Counted from the stretch's first letter, positions 17,736-27,215 are shown. The stretch: 64,000 nt of DNA from TMED23 sp964643045 (GCA_964643045.1 CAZXSC010000001.1:1-64000), one strand, 5' to 3'. Numbers and translations are program-made. Notes: generated from the sequence alone by a model not told the origin.

Positions 17736-18755
17736 TTATTGCCGCGCTGCTTGCGACAAACTCATCAATACACGCCCACAGATTACTTTTTCGGGTAGCC
17801 CGGTCTTTTTACAATCAATTTCAGCGCGGGTCAAAATGCCTAACGCCTTTTCGACTTTTATTACTGACCACGCTTGTAATTGTTGGATAAATTGGTCTTT
17901 TAAAAAGAAAATAATTGGCGGCTTGACCAAATTAAAAGCTTCTAAAAAAGACAGGCCATTCGCGACATGACCTGACGCCAGGTGTAACTTTTGAAAATGT
18001 TTAATCGTTGCCCGCAAAATGCTAATGGGCATTTGTCCTTCATGAAAAGCGCGAACGAGCTTTCCTTCAAGATCGATCCTGTTTCCACTCGCTGCCGCGT
18101 ATACCACTTGATCAACTGAAAAGGCATCATTATCTCCAACCACTAACATGGCGTCTTCTATTGTTAACTCTTTTTCCAAGCCCATATAGGTTACAAGCTT
18201 TTCAAGCTCTGACCGTGACATCTGCCGATCTGAGCCAAGATTGTTGATTAAGTACTGTTTGCAAGCGTTGTTGGTTGAAATCCCATTCTCACGTAGGATA
18301 GAATCTACCAACGCATTAAGCGACGATTCATTATCTGTATAAGCAGGCATAGCAGCGGCACGGTCATTTTTCTCAACCAGTTTTCGAACTGGTGACGTGG
18401 GTTTCAAATCGCCGCCCTTTATTATGACTAACGATCCCTCTATGCCACTTTCCAAATATTGAAGCAATGCAGACGAAATATTCTTACCATCAAGCTCAAT
18501 CAGGACAACCCGCTCGCCACCAATGAGTGACTGTGCTGAAGCTTCGTCTGTCAAGCGTGCGGGGTCCTGTTCAACTTCAGTACCTGTGAGCAAACTAACA
18601 CGAAAGGGGTCGTCAAAATCTCCTACAAGCGTCTTTGTTAAAAGTCGTGTCCTTTCATGGACGAGACCCCGATCGACGCCGTAAAAAAGTGCTAGGCGTA
18701 TAATAGGATCCGGCTTCTTGATAAATTGGGCAATTTGTTTAGTGTTAAACTTCAA
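17736..18755 (-). CDS. holA: DNA polymerase III delta subunit
   Basis: This 339-residue clamp-loader subunit opens the beta sliding clamp for the replicative polymerase. Family marks are the N-terminal RLALFYGVDRGLVHER, FDDPFRVSLLTGTEV and the AAA+-like region FLKDQFIQQLQAWS near the C-terminus. It has no Walker A, as expected for delta. Length is typical. Its ATG overlaps the lptE stop (ATGA) in the order leuS-lptE-holA on the minus strand, a widely conserved arrangement. Confidence 0.93.
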   Translation of the reverse strand: MKFNTKQIAQFIKKPDPIIRLALFYGVDRGLVHERTRLLTKTLVGDFDDPFRVSLLTGTEVEQDPARLTDEASAQSLIGGERVVLIELDGKNISSALLQYLESGIEGSLVIIKGGDLKPTSPVRKLVEKNDRAAAMPAYTDNESSLNALVDSILRENGISTNNACKQYLINNLGSDRQMSRSELEKLVTYMGLEKELTIEDAMLVVGDNDAFSVDQVVYAAASGNRIDLEGKLVRAFHEGQMPISILRATIKHFQKLHLASGHVANGLSFLEAFNLVKPPIIFFLKDQFIQQLQAWSVIKVEKALGILTRAEIDCKKTGLPEKVICGRVLMSLSQAARQ

Positions 18756-19273
18756 TTCTCATCCATTATAGATTTATCACTCAATTTGAAAAATACAGCA
18801 ATTTTTCTCGATATGTCTTCACTTATTTCACGAACAGCTCTTTTTCGGGCGTCTTTCTCTGCCATCAGCGTAGCAAAGGTTTCGGTTAACATATTGTATT
18901 TAGTAGTCATGCGGCTGCTTCCCTGCGCCAACAACTCTCCACTCGATTTTCGGGTCAATACAAAATTCGCTCTAAAATTCAAATTAGCTCGAGTGGCTAT
19001 TTTTGACTTTTTTATAGCCAGGCTTTGTTTGTTTTCAGTCAAACTGACTTTCAGAAAATATTTGGTAGGGAAGGCTCTTCCTAACGGGGTAATGGCATAT
19101 TCTAAATGGTTGCGCAATCGCTGCCCAATCCGGTTTTCAATTGGTAGGATTTCAATATGCTGCATTTCTTTTATAATTATTGATTTTTTTCCGGTACCAA
19201 ATATAGGCTGAAACCCGCACCCAGATGCGAGAATTAAAATAATACATACCTGTGCAGTTTTATATAACGACAT
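18752..19273 (-). CDS. lptE: LPS-assembly lipoprotein LptE
   Basis: This 173-residue outer-membrane lipoprotein plugs the LptD barrel that inserts lipopolysaccharide. A signal peptide ends in the lipobox LASGC with the lipidated cysteine at residue 19, followed by GFQPIFG, the usual LptE start. The rest is a divergent beta-rich domain with the RIGQRLRNHLEY motif. It lies between leuS (14-bp overlap) and holA (ATGA overlap), the standard position for lptE, and implies an LPS-bearing envelope. Confidence 0.88.
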   Translation of the reverse strand: MSLYKTAQVCIILILASGCGFQPIFGTGKKSIIIKEMQHIEILPIENRIGQRLRNHLEYAITPLGRAFPTKYFLKVSLTENKQSLAIKKSKIATRANLNFRANFVLTRKSSGELLAQGSSRMTTKYNMLTETFATLMAEKDARKRAVREISEDISRKIAVFFKLSDKSIMDEN

Positions 19274-21824
19274 TTATTATCCTATTAGGCACGAAAATTA
19301 TATTTTTTATTTTGTTATTACCAATAGCTTTTAAAACTGGGTTAAGTTTAAGGCTCGCTTTTTCGGCAACAGCTTGGTTGCAATCAATTGGCAACGCTAC
19401 TGTCCCTCGAATTTTGCCATTTACCTGGACACCCACTGTAACGGTATCTTCAATTAATAGCGAGGGATCGCAATCTGGCCAAGGGGTATCAACCACTAAT
19501 CGCCTGTATCCGAGTTTTTGCCACATTTCTTCGGCAATATGTGGTATAATCGGCCCGATTAATTTTGTTACGGTTTCCATCCCTTCTCTGTACACCCACG
19601 AAGAGCCATTCGCGTCTGGTTCCATGTTGTCGAGAGTGTTGGTAAGCTCTCTTATTCGAGCGATTGCTTTGTTGAAATGGAATTCATCGAGGTCGTTGCT
19701 AACATTTCGAATAGTTTGGTGAATATTGCGCCTGACAATGTAGTAGCCTTCGGCCAGATTCTTGGGCGGGTTTTTACCCGGTGTTTCGATCGGGATATGG
19801 GGCTCTGAAACCATCCGCCACAATCTGTTGATATAACGCCACGCCCCTTCGACACCCGCTTCGGTCCAGTCAAGATCACGATTTGGCGGACTGTCGGACA
19901 GCATAAATAGTCTTGCAGTGTCGGCGCCGTACTCGGCAATAATTAATTCCGGATCTACGACGTTTTTCTTTGATTTGCTCATTTTTTCTGAGCGGCCGAG
20001 CTTTACGGGAGCGCCATTACTAACCGTGACATAGGTACCCCCATTCGTCTTTTTGACCTCATCAGGAAGTAGCCACGCCCCTTTTATATCTTGGTAGGTT
20101 TCGTGACAGACCATTCCCTGTGTCATTAGCCGGCTGAACGGTTCTTTGATATTTAGATACCCACATTGTTTTAGAGCTCGTGTAAAAAATCTAGAATATA
20201 ACAAATGCAGAACGGCATGTTCTATTCCCCCGATATATTGATCAACTGGCAGCCAGTAACTCACTGCATCTTTATCCAGCCCCTCCGCTGAATGGGGTGA
20301 ACAAAACCGTGCAAAATACCAAGAGGATTCGAAAAAGGTATCAAGCGTATCTGTTTCCCGAGAAGCGGGATCCCCGCACTCTGGACAGTCAACATGCCGC
20401 CAGGTCGGATGATGGCTTAAAGGGTTGCCGGGATCGTTAAAGCTAACATCGTCCGGCAATGTAATTGGCAACTGATCATCTGGAACGGGCACGATGCCGC
20501 AGCTCTCGCAATTTATAATTGGTATAGGGCATCCCCAATAGCGTTGTCTGGAAACGCCCCAGTCACGTAACCGATAGTTTGTTTCTTTCAAACCAGCTTT
20601 TAGCTCTATTAGTTTTTTTGCCACGATGGATTTTGCTTCAGCAATAGTCGTGCCATTCAAAAAATCAGAGTTGATGTGTATTCCTTCTTCGAGATAGGCG
20701 TCAGAAGCTATTTCAAACGTTTCAGGGTCAGCCGTTTTGGGGGCCACTACGGGGATAATTGGTAATTTATATTTTCGGGCAAAATCTAAATCCCGCTGAT
20801 CATGGGCCGGGCAACCAAATATTGCTCCTGTGCCATAGTCCATTAACACAAAGTTCGCAATATATACCGGAAGCGTCTGGTTTTTTATGAGGGGGTGTTT
20901 AACTTTTAACCCGGTGTCAAACCCTCGTTTTTCTTCGGTTTCTATTGCTGCCTCGCTGGTTCCAATTCGATTACACTCAGCAATAAACGCTGCTAAACGA
21001 GTGTTTTCTTTGCCCAATTCGATTGCAAGGGGATGCTGGGCCGATATTGCACAAAACGAAGCACCAAAGAGAGTGTCGGCGCGCGTAGTAAAAACCTCAA
21101 TATGGTCGCCGCGCCCATCAAGCTCAAAATAAATACGCATCCCCTCAGATCGGCCCATCCAGTTTTTCTGCATGATACGAACTCGATCGGGCCAATTTAC
21201 CAGTTCTTCGATTGAATCAATAAGGTCGTCGGCGTATTCCGTAATTTTAAGGAACCACTGGGTTAATTGTCTTTTTTCTACCAAAGCGCCAGATCGCCAC
21301 CCCCTTCCCTCAACCACCTGTTCATTGGCAAGCACCGTGTTCTCTTGGGGGTCCCAATTCACCCAGGATTTTTTTCGATATGCAAGTCCAGCCTTTACAA
21401 AATCGAGAAACATTTTTTGTTCGTGGACAAAATAATCCGGGGAGCAGGTTGTAAGCTCTCTGGCCCAATCGTATGACAAACCCATAGACTTAAGCTGGGC
21501 TCGCATAGCATCGATATTTTGTTCGGTCCATTTTGCTGGCGGGACCTTATTAGCGGTCGCCGCATTTTCAGCTGGAAGGCCAAAGGCATCCCAACCCATT
21601 GGGTGTAAAACGTTGTAACCGCGGGCTTTCTTATATCGTGCCACCAAGTCGCCCAAGGCGTAGTTTCGGACATGGCCCATATGGATGCGACCTGACGGAT
21701 AGGGAAACATTTCCAAGACATAATATTTGGGTAAGGCGCTGTTTTCTTTTACTTCAAAACATTTGTTATCTTCCCAAATTTTTTGCCAGCGCGCTTCTGT
21801 TTTTTTAAAATTGTATCGGGTCAT
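19260..21824 (-). CDS. leuS: Leucyl-tRNA synthetase
   Basis: This 854-residue class I synthetase charges tRNA-Leu. Landmarks are the HIGH-type motif in YPSGRIHMGHVRNYALGD (about 41-58), the CP1 editing domain with TRADTLFGASF and GTGAIFGCPAHDQRD, and paired cysteines in INCESCGIVP and VDCPECGD. The KMSKS loop reads EKMSKSKKNVVDP. Length is normal. It precedes lptE and holA on the minus strand, with the DUF3576 gene upstream. Confidence 0.97.
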   Translation of the reverse strand: MTRYNFKKTEARWQKIWEDNKCFEVKENSALPKYYVLEMFPYPSGRIHMGHVRNYALGDLVARYKKARGYNVLHPMGWDAFGLPAENAATANKVPPAKWTEQNIDAMRAQLKSMGLSYDWARELTTCSPDYFVHEQKMFLDFVKAGLAYRKKSWVNWDPQENTVLANEQVVEGRGWRSGALVEKRQLTQWFLKITEYADDLIDSIEELVNWPDRVRIMQKNWMGRSEGMRIYFELDGRGDHIEVFTTRADTLFGASFCAISAQHPLAIELGKENTRLAAFIAECNRIGTSEAAIETEEKRGFDTGLKVKHPLIKNQTLPVYIANFVLMDYGTGAIFGCPAHDQRDLDFARKYKLPIIPVVAPKTADPETFEIASDAYLEEGIHINSDFLNGTTIAEAKSIVAKKLIELKAGLKETNYRLRDWGVSRQRYWGCPIPIINCESCGIVPVPDDQLPITLPDDVSFNDPGNPLSHHPTWRHVDCPECGDPASRETDTLDTFFESSWYFARFCSPHSAEGLDKDAVSYWLPVDQYIGGIEHAVLHLLYSRFFTRALKQCGYLNIKEPFSRLMTQGMVCHETYQDIKGAWLLPDEVKKTNGGTYVTVSNGAPVKLGRSEKMSKSKKNVVDPELIIAEYGADTARLFMLSDSPPNRDLDWTEAGVEGAWRYINRLWRMVSEPHIPIETPGKNPPKNLAEGYYIVRRNIHQTIRNVSNDLDEFHFNKAIARIRELTNTLDNMEPDANGSSWVYREGMETVTKLIGPIIPHIAEEMWQKLGYRRLVVDTPWPDCDPSLLIEDTVTVGVQVNGKIRGTVALPIDCNQAVAEKASLKLNPVLKAIGNNKIKNIIFVPNRIINVVI

Positions 21825-21959
21825 CCGGGTACAGTGTCTCCTAATAGCTAGGCTTTGTTCAAGGTATTGTAGTAACCCGTTTCTTCAGGCTAAAGCCGAT
21901 TAAACGGCATGTTTTTAGCAACAGGGGTGTCTTCGTATTGGAAAGAGAACACCAAGGCA

Positions 21960-22514
21960 CTAATTGGCCATTTGAATGCGAAATTGTCGTGCTCGCATCA
22001 AAATAGCCTCCTCTAGTTTACGCGCTGTACCTGGTCGCACACTGGCGTCTCGCCAACTGTTTGATGCACTTCTTATCTGCCGAAATACCGAAACACGAAC
22101 ACCGTCGGCTCGCAAGGCTCTATCCAAGATATAAATGTTCATTTTGAAACGCTCATTTGGAGTTTCAGGCGGCGCGTACCAGTCGGTGATTACTACGCCG
22201 CCAAAGGGGTCAGCAGACAAAATGGGCCAGACAGACATGGTGTCAAGTGTTGCCCGCCATAAAAACACATTCACGCCAATTGATCTTCCGCTACCCGCCC
22301 TATTTTGTTTAGTGTCTGTATCAAGAAAATCCGTTAGCCCTCCCGGCCCGAAAATCGTTTCTCTCTCCGGCTTCTCTTTGACCGGGTCGGGTTTGGGCAT
22401 TTGCAGGTTTTCGCATGCTGATAACGCTAAAAACACCACGATCAAGCTCGTAAATTTGGTGTTTTTTAGCGGGTTTAAGGACTTTTTGACTTTGGAGTAT
22501 AAAAATTCAAACAT
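21960..22514 (-). CDS. DUF3576 family lipoprotein
   Basis: The chosen start is the ATG at 22512-22514, giving 184 residues; a longer frame from 22559 adds 15 atypical residues. A hydrophobic signal ends in LALSAC (cysteine about residue 34), consistent with a lipoprotein. The mature part has the GPGGLTDFL and VWPILSADPFGGVVITDWYAP segments seen in alphaproteobacterial DUF3576 proteins, which often sit beside leuS. The biochemical function is unknown; envelope location is inferred. Confidence 0.8.
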   Translation of the reverse strand: MFEFLYSKVKKSLNPLKNTKFTSLIVVFLALSACENLQMPKPDPVKEKPERETIFGPGGLTDFLDTDTKQNRAGSGRSIGVNVFLWRATLDTMSVWPILSADPFGGVVITDWYAPPETPNERFKMNIYILDRALRADGVRVSVFRQIRSASNSWRDASVRPGTARKLEEAILMRARQFRIQMAN

Positions 22515-22757
22515 TTGTCCACTACTTTGATGATAGCCTAATATCCAGCTTGTTGCCACCTTACCTTGGCGTGTTATATCTTAGATTTAAATAAAAACCC
22601 AGCAAATTGCGCTTTTAATCAGTCGTCAAAAAATTAACGAAAACACCATTGTTTTTCCGTACCACGTTTAGGCCGTTAACCGTTGCCTTAAACAGATGTT
22701 GTAATTTAAACACACCTGATTTAAAACCTTAGAAAACCACTAATCGGGGCGTCTGGG

Positions 22758-22799
22758 TGTTGTAAAAAAACAACAAAACAACAAAAACGATGTTGTTTT
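22758..22799. repeat. TGTTGT/ACAACA inverted-repeat cluster upstream of porin
   Basis: TGTTGT-N6-ACAACA forms a palindrome at 22758-22775. AAAACAACA at 22775-22783 pairs with TGTTGTTTT at 22791-22799. Another TGTTGT is at 22697-22702 and a CGTTGTTA near 22825. The cluster sits just before the candidate porin promoter, so regulator binding or an RNA structure is possible. No regulator is identified. Confidence 0.4.
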
Positions 22800-22812
22800 A
22801 CGGCTTCTAATG

Positions 22813-22841
22813 TTGACCGAAAACCGTTGTTATGGTTTATT
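22813..22841 (+). promoter_or_regulatory. Candidate sigma70-type promoter of the porin gene
   Basis: TTGACC at 22813-22818 and TTTATT at 22836-22841 are separated by 17 bases, matching the consensus at five and four positions. It lies about 82 bases before the porin ATG at 22923. The 363 bases between the DUF3576 start and the porin start hold no gene, only this element and the TGTTGT repeat cluster. Confidence 0.35.
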
Positions 22842-22922
22842 GTCGGCGTTTGAAGCCCTTCAATTGTATTATGTTTTAGGCAATGTATGTCTAAGGTTGG
22901 GGGGTTAATTAGGAGTAATAAT

Positions 22923-24068
22923 ATGAAAAAATCACTTTATATGACTTCGGCTCTTGTAGCTGCCGGAGTGTTAGCGCTGGGATCGACTGGCGTTATGGCA
23001 AAATCAAAAGCTAAGCCAGTAAAAGTTGGCATTTCTGGTTCCTATAAGGCGGTTGTTGGTTATGCTAAACAACAAAGCGCTTATGAAGTAGTTGGAACCG
23101 GTACGTCTGCTACTAGCTATAACGAAATAGACGTTAAAACGGATTCAGAGGTTCATTTTAAGGGTTCTACAAAGCTTGATAATGGACTTACCGTATCCGT
23201 TAAAGTAGAACTTGAAGGTGATCAAGAAACCGCTGCTGATATCGATGCTTCTTCTGTAACGATTGCAGGAGGTTTTGGTTCAATTACCCTCGGAGCTGAT
23301 GTAGCAGCCGCAGCAGTATTGTCGGTTGGCGCTCCAAAAACAGGTGCTATCGGCGCAGTAGGTGGCGGTGATTCGGCTGCTTGGATTCAAAAACCAGCTG
23401 CTGTTGTTCAAGGGGCCCCACAAGGCCACAACATTGGCGGCGGCGACCAAATGAAAGTCCGTTGGTTGTCTAAATCGTTCTCCGGCTTTAAAGTTGGCGC
23501 CAGTTATGTTCCAGGCTTGACCGCAGGTAACACAATGCCTGCTAACGGCGGTAATGGCGGCACTAACGGAAGCCAAGTCGATGGCGGAATAAAGTATTCC
23601 GGCAAGATGGGTGCTAACGCGATCAACGTAGGCCTCACTCGATGGCAAACCGACAACGGTACAGGCTCAGTCGATGGTTGGACTGCAGGTGCAGACGCGG
23701 CTTTTGGTGCGATCAAAGTTGGCGTAGCCTTTATGGATGTGAATGACCAAGGCACAAATCCAGATGCAACTTCACGTTCTGGAACGGCCAACAGCCAAGA
23801 TGCAGAAGCCACTGCGGCAGGTGTTTCATACACAGCTGGCCCAATGGTTGTTGCTTTGACATATTTCAACCATGAACGGCCACTTGCTGCTGGTACAGCC
23901 GGTGACGACGCTATCACAAAATGGACATTAGGAACCACATACAATATGGGTCCTGGTGTTGATTTTATTGGTAGTATTCAGCAAGTTAGCTGGCAAGATG
24001 AAGGTAACGCTGTCGGAAGCAACAACAAAGGTGTTGCTGTTGTAGGCGGTCTGAATGTTAAGTTCTAA
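22923..24068 (+). CDS. Outer-membrane porin (Gram-negative porin family)
   Basis: The start at ATG 22923 has a clear AGGAG ribosome site seven bases upstream and gives 381 residues. A signal peptide of 26 residues ends in GVMA, followed by a lysine-rich mature start and then alternating beta-strand sequence. Examples are VHFKGSTKLDNGLTVSVKVELEG and FGSITLGADVAAAAVLS near the N-terminus, and the terminal strand VAVVGGLNVKF ending in phenylalanine, the usual BAM signal. This indicates a 16-strand general porin for small solutes. It is monocistronic, with its own promoter region and a strong terminator at 24097, and is probably highly expressed. Confidence 0.92.
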   Translation: MKKSLYMTSALVAAGVLALGSTGVMAKSKAKPVKVGISGSYKAVVGYAKQQSAYEVVGTGTSATSYNEIDVKTDSEVHFKGSTKLDNGLTVSVKVELEGDQETAADIDASSVTIAGGFGSITLGADVAAAAVLSVGAPKTGAIGAVGGGDSAAWIQKPAAVVQGAPQGHNIGGGDQMKVRWLSKSFSGFKVGASYVPGLTAGNTMPANGGNGGTNGSQVDGGIKYSGKMGANAINVGLTRWQTDNGTGSVDGWTAGADAAFGAIKVGVAFMDVNDQGTNPDATSRSGTANSQDAEATAAGVSYTAGPMVVALTYFNHERPLAAGTAGDDAITKWTLGTTYNMGPGVDFIGSIQQVSWQDEGNAVGSNNKGVAVVGGLNVKF

Positions 24069-24096
24069 GCGTTTATAGAATCTAACTGAGAATTTA

Positions 24097-24123
24097 GGGG
24101 AGCGGTTTGCCGCTCCCCTTTTT
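24097..24123 (+). terminator. Rho-independent terminator of the porin gene
   Basis: A perfect 9-bp stem (GGGGAGCGG with CCGCTCCCC) around a TTTG loop is followed by five T. It begins 28 bases after the porin stop. This is the clearest intrinsic terminator in the window. Confidence 0.95.
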
Positions 24124-24145
24124 CTATGGCGATAGATTGAGAATT

Positions 24146-24757
24146 TTAGACTAGTGCACCAATTCCAGCCACTCCAATGGCGGGACTGTTTTTAAGTCGG
24201 CGTGCTGTTTTTTCGTTAATGCCACCTAGTGCGTAAACTGGGATCGAGGCTTGTTTGGCCAATTTTTGAAACCCGGTGATGCCTAATTGCGATCGGCTGG
24301 GATGGCTCTCGGTCGGAAAAACGGGCGATAGAATGGCGGCATTTATGGGTAAGACTGCACATTTTTGGAGCGATGTATATGAGTGAGCCGCAGCAGTTAT
24401 AATCTTATTTGGCCGCTGTCCCCAAAGCCGGACCTCTAGGGGGGGGGTCAATAATAAATGTTCAGGAAGATGTATCCCGTCGGCACCAAGTTTGCGGCCG
24501 AGTGGAAAATCACGTGCTACGATAAACGTCAATTGATTTCTTTTACATATTTCTTTAAGTTTAAATCCGAGTTCTAATCTCGATTTTAGATCGTAGTGAC
24601 GAAAAATCACCCCGCTACCGGGTTTTAGCTTGTTTATCGTCGGTATGGGGTTAGGTGCCCGGCTTTCATCAGTCATGTAAAGGAGTGATGGCATGTGTGT
24701 GGGGCTTGCTCTGGAGTTAAGAAGGCGTGCCACCCTTGGTAAAGCGTCTGATCCCAT
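24146..24757 (-). CDS. thiE: Thiamine phosphate synthase (ThiE/TenI family)
   Basis: This 203-residue TIM-barrel protein joins the hydroxymethylpyrimidine and thiazole phosphates to make thiamine phosphate. Seen are DFPLGRKLGADGIHLPE, the pyrophosphate/thiazole loop ILSPVFPTESHPSRSQLG and the C-terminal phosphate site VYALGGINEKTARRL. It is slightly short and lacks other thi genes nearby, so a TenI-like or paralogous role is possible. It converges on the porin terminator and is divergent from yggS. Confidence 0.82.
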   Translation of the reverse strand: MGSDALPRVARLLNSRASPTHMPSLLYMTDESRAPNPIPTINKLKPGSGVIFRHYDLKSRLELGFKLKEICKRNQLTFIVARDFPLGRKLGADGIHLPEHLLLTPPLEVRLWGQRPNKIITAAAHSYTSLQKCAVLPINAAILSPVFPTESHPSRSQLGITGFQKLAKQASIPVYALGGINEKTARRLKNSPAIGVAGIGALV

Positions 24758-24807
24758 GGTAAGAACATAAATTACTTGTGCGAGGACTAAAACACAAGGC
24801 GAGCATT

Positions 24808-25482
24808 GTGGATAAAATTGATCAGCGGTTAAATAAAGTTAATAACACTATTGAAGGAGCCATTATAAGATACCGGCGACCCGAAAGCTCCGTAAATTTG
24901 GTTGCTGTATCTAAGACCCAGCCGCCAAACTCGATAGAATTGGCATTAAGCGCAGGTCACCGGCGATTTGGCGAAAATCGTGTTCAAGAAGCCCAAAGAA
25001 AGTGGCCCGCTTTAAAACAAAGATATCCCAACACTCAATTGCACCTGATTGGGCCCTTGCAGACTAATAAAGTAGCGTCAGCGGTAGCCCTTTTTGATGT
25101 AATTGAAACCATTGATCGCTTTAAGCTTGCCAAGGCAGTTGCACGTCACATGAAAGAAGCGGGCCGAAAGTTAGACTGCTTTGTCCAGGTTAATACTGGC
25201 ATGGAACCTCAAAAAGCAGGTGTGGCACCTCAAGAAGCCGCCGCCTTAATTGAAAAATGCAAGATTGAATTAAGCCTTCCCATCGTTGGTTTAATGTGTA
25301 TACCCCCAGCGGACGAAGAGCCGGCCCTCCATTTTGCGTTACTCCGTGAAATCGCCGAGCGAAATAATATAAAAGAATTAAGCATGGGGATGAGCGCTGA
25401 CTATGAAGTGGCAGTTCAATTTGGTGCCAGTTTTGTTCGAGTTGGTACGGCAATTTTTGGCGAACGATTAGCAAAGCGATAA
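24808..25482 (+). CDS. yggS: Pyridoxal phosphate homeostasis protein (YggS/PROSC)
   Basis: This PLP-binding TIM-barrel protein of the YggS/PROSC family keeps free PLP in balance. The preferred start is GTG 24808 (224 residues, MDKIDQRLNKV), which has an AAGGCGAG site upstream and gives the usual family length. An earlier GTG at 24778 would add ten residues and leave only 20 bp before the divergent thiE start. The PLP lysine is in LVAVSKTQP, with RFGENRVQEAQRKW, HLIGPLQTNK and LSMGMSADYEVAVQFGA following. Confidence 0.92.
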   Translation: MDKIDQRLNKVNNTIEGAIIRYRRPESSVNLVAVSKTQPPNSIELALSAGHRRFGENRVQEAQRKWPALKQRYPNTQLHLIGPLQTNKVASAVALFDVIETIDRFKLAKAVARHMKEAGRKLDCFVQVNTGMEPQKAGVAPQEAAALIEKCKIELSLPIVGLMCIPPADEEPALHFALLREIAERNNIKELSMGMSADYEVAVQFGASFVRVGTAIFGERLAKR

Positions 25483-25502
25483 ACTGATAAACATTCGCTT
25501 AT

Positions 25503-26015
25503 TCAGGGTGTTAATATATTTATGTGGCTGTCTGGCTTGAGTTTGTCGATAATTTCAACTAAATCACTAATTTCTAATGCAACACATCCTTCAGTATGCT
25601 TAAATTCCCTGTGGGCGATGTGCAAGAAAATTGCGCTTCCTTTAAATTTTATTGCTGGTTCATCGTTGTAGCCAATAACAGCGAAAATGTCATAGAGTTC
25701 GTCTGTTCGCCATAGAGATTCAGCATTCCCTTCATGGGGCAACCTTACCCTCTTATTATAATCACTGTGGTTAGGGTCATCACTCCAGCCGTCGTAGGGC
25801 TGTAAAGCGGAAACCGGCAAGGCCGATTTTGGCCTAATGACTCTATCTGGGCGATAGTATATTTCCCGGATAGGGAATTTGCCTGATGGCGTTGCTCCAT
25901 CCCCTTCCCTTTTATCTGTCGCTATGCCTGATTTACCCAGCACGCATTTGTAAGATTTGTTTCTGAAGGTTAACAAGCCTTCTGGCTCAACAATTATGAC
26001 AGGGTTCTTTTTCAT
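25503..26015 (-). CDS. L,D-transpeptidase family protein (YkuD domain)
   Basis: This 170-residue protein has the YkuD catalytic fold. The segment IFLHIAHREFKHTEGCVALEI carries the histidine and the HTEGC cysteine of L,D-transpeptidases. GDGATPSGKFPIREIYYRPD matches the substrate-loop region of the ErfK/YbiS type. No signal peptide is obvious, which is common for this short subgroup. It may form 3-3 peptidoglycan cross-links or attach proteins to the wall; the exact reaction is inferred. It converges on yggS with a 20-bp gap. Confidence 0.85.
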   Translation of the reverse strand: MKKNPVIIVEPEGLLTFRNKSYKCVLGKSGIATDKREGDGATPSGKFPIREIYYRPDRVIRPKSALPVSALQPYDGWSDDPNHSDYNKRVRLPHEGNAESLWRTDELYDIFAVIGYNDEPAIKFKGSAIFLHIAHREFKHTEGCVALEISDLVEIIDKLKPDSHINILTP

Positions 26016-26216
26016 GGCATATCTCTAGTGAAATCGAATCATTTTTGTCCTATGAAAACACAAGGTGGAATTGATAAAGCATATTAACATATGATTTTGA
26101 AAACATCCCTTAGCTTAAATACCACGCCGCTCTTTATTCTAAATCAAATTTAGCCACCGACGTTTGTATGGCAGTATCCATCGAAAAAATTTGTTTTCTA
26201 ACTCTATAAGCAATTA

Positions 26217-26912
26217 TTATGCACCGTTTAAAGCTCGTGTCTTAATTAAATGAGCTTTAGTTAGTACGTGGATATTGTTTTGATGTATTTGCGCTACTTC
26301 TAATTTGTTATTTTTGCGGTATTCTAGAGTATAATCTGGCTTTCCTGAATAGGATAATTTAGTTAAATTCAGGTTATGGGTACCATGATCAGAGTGTTTT
26401 GATCTTTTTTCCAGCCCTAACACCGAGGCTGGGTTTTCTTCAGGAAAAAAGGGCCTATTAGCATTTTTACTTATCGACGTTATGTTGGCACCATCGCTTT
26501 GAGGGATAGCTTGCTCTCTTGGTAAGGCGGCAACTTTTCCTCCGTTACCAGTGCCTGTTAATGTGGTTGCGTGGCTGCCCAAATCTTCGCCGGTGCTGAA
26601 CTCTATCAAGACATCTATTAGGGATACAACGGTACCAATTGACCCTCCATAGAGCGCCCCCCCGGCAACTTTGGAAGCGGGATCAATTTCATCGCCCGTC
26701 AAATTTCGATAAACTGTTGAAATGATAGGAATGTGTTGCAGAGGATTGATTATATCAAGCAAATCAAAAAACGAAATGCCGTCGTCACCGAACATACTAA
26801 CCGGTTTACGGCTGGCAGGCGTTATTTTTTTTTCGACGAGATTTGATTCTTGTGAAGAAGAGTGATCAGAGGTAAATACCCTAGCATCGGCTGGCCTGTT
26901 TATTTCCATCAT
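26217..26912 (-). CDS. Conserved alphaproteobacterial protein of unknown function
   Basis: This 231-residue protein has a recognisable conserved core near residues 48-105. It contains FFDLLDIINPLQHIPIISTV, then YRNLTGDEIDPASKVAGGALYGG, followed by a small hydrophobic stretch (GTVVSLIDVLIEF). This core recurs in unnamed proteins of Rhodospirillales as far as I recall. Glycine/alanine repeats around GGALYGGSIG could form a membrane-associated or packing segment. The flanks look disordered and polar. No catalytic motif is visible, and no function is claimed. Confidence 0.75.
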   Translation of the reverse strand: MMEINRPADARVFTSDHSSSQESNLVEKKITPASRKPVSMFGDDGISFFDLLDIINPLQHIPIISTVYRNLTGDEIDPASKVAGGALYGGSIGTVVSLIDVLIEFSTGEDLGSHATTLTGTGNGGKVAALPREQAIPQSDGANITSISKNANRPFFPEENPASVLGLEKRSKHSDHGTHNLNLTKLSYSGKPDYTLEYRKNNKLEVAQIHQNNIHVLTKAHLIKTRALNGA

Positions 26913-26975
26913 TATTGTGTAATCCTGTTTGGTTTGGGCTAATTTTTGTCTTCAGGACCTGTACCAGCAAAACGG

Positions 26976-27131
26976 ATGCCAAAGGAAATTTATAATTTCC
27001 CCAATGATTTCAAATCCCTTTTTCTTGAAAGTTTTTACTCGCCCATACTTGCGGTAATTATTGCCCAGCAGTTAATTGTTTTACTTATAGGGGATCAAAT
27101 TATAAGAATTATGAATAACCAAGAATCATAA
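26976..27131 (+). CDS. Possible small membrane protein (51 residues)
   Basis: An ATG at 26976 opens a 51-codon frame with a single hydrophobic segment (PILAVIIAQQLIVLLIG) that could span a membrane. It lies between two divergent genes and has no clear ribosome site. No family is recognised, and a chance reading frame is almost as likely. The rest of the 303-bp gap (26913-27215) shows nothing else. Confidence 0.2.
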   Translation: MPKEIYNFPNDFKSLFLESFYSPILAVIIAQQLIVLLIGDQIIRIMNNQES

Positions 27132-27215
27132 TCTTGGTGTGGCCAAGTTTTAGTTTGCGCTTAAAGGATAAAAATCAATTGACGAGTTTAGCTTCCGTTA
27201 CAAAGGGATATTCGT

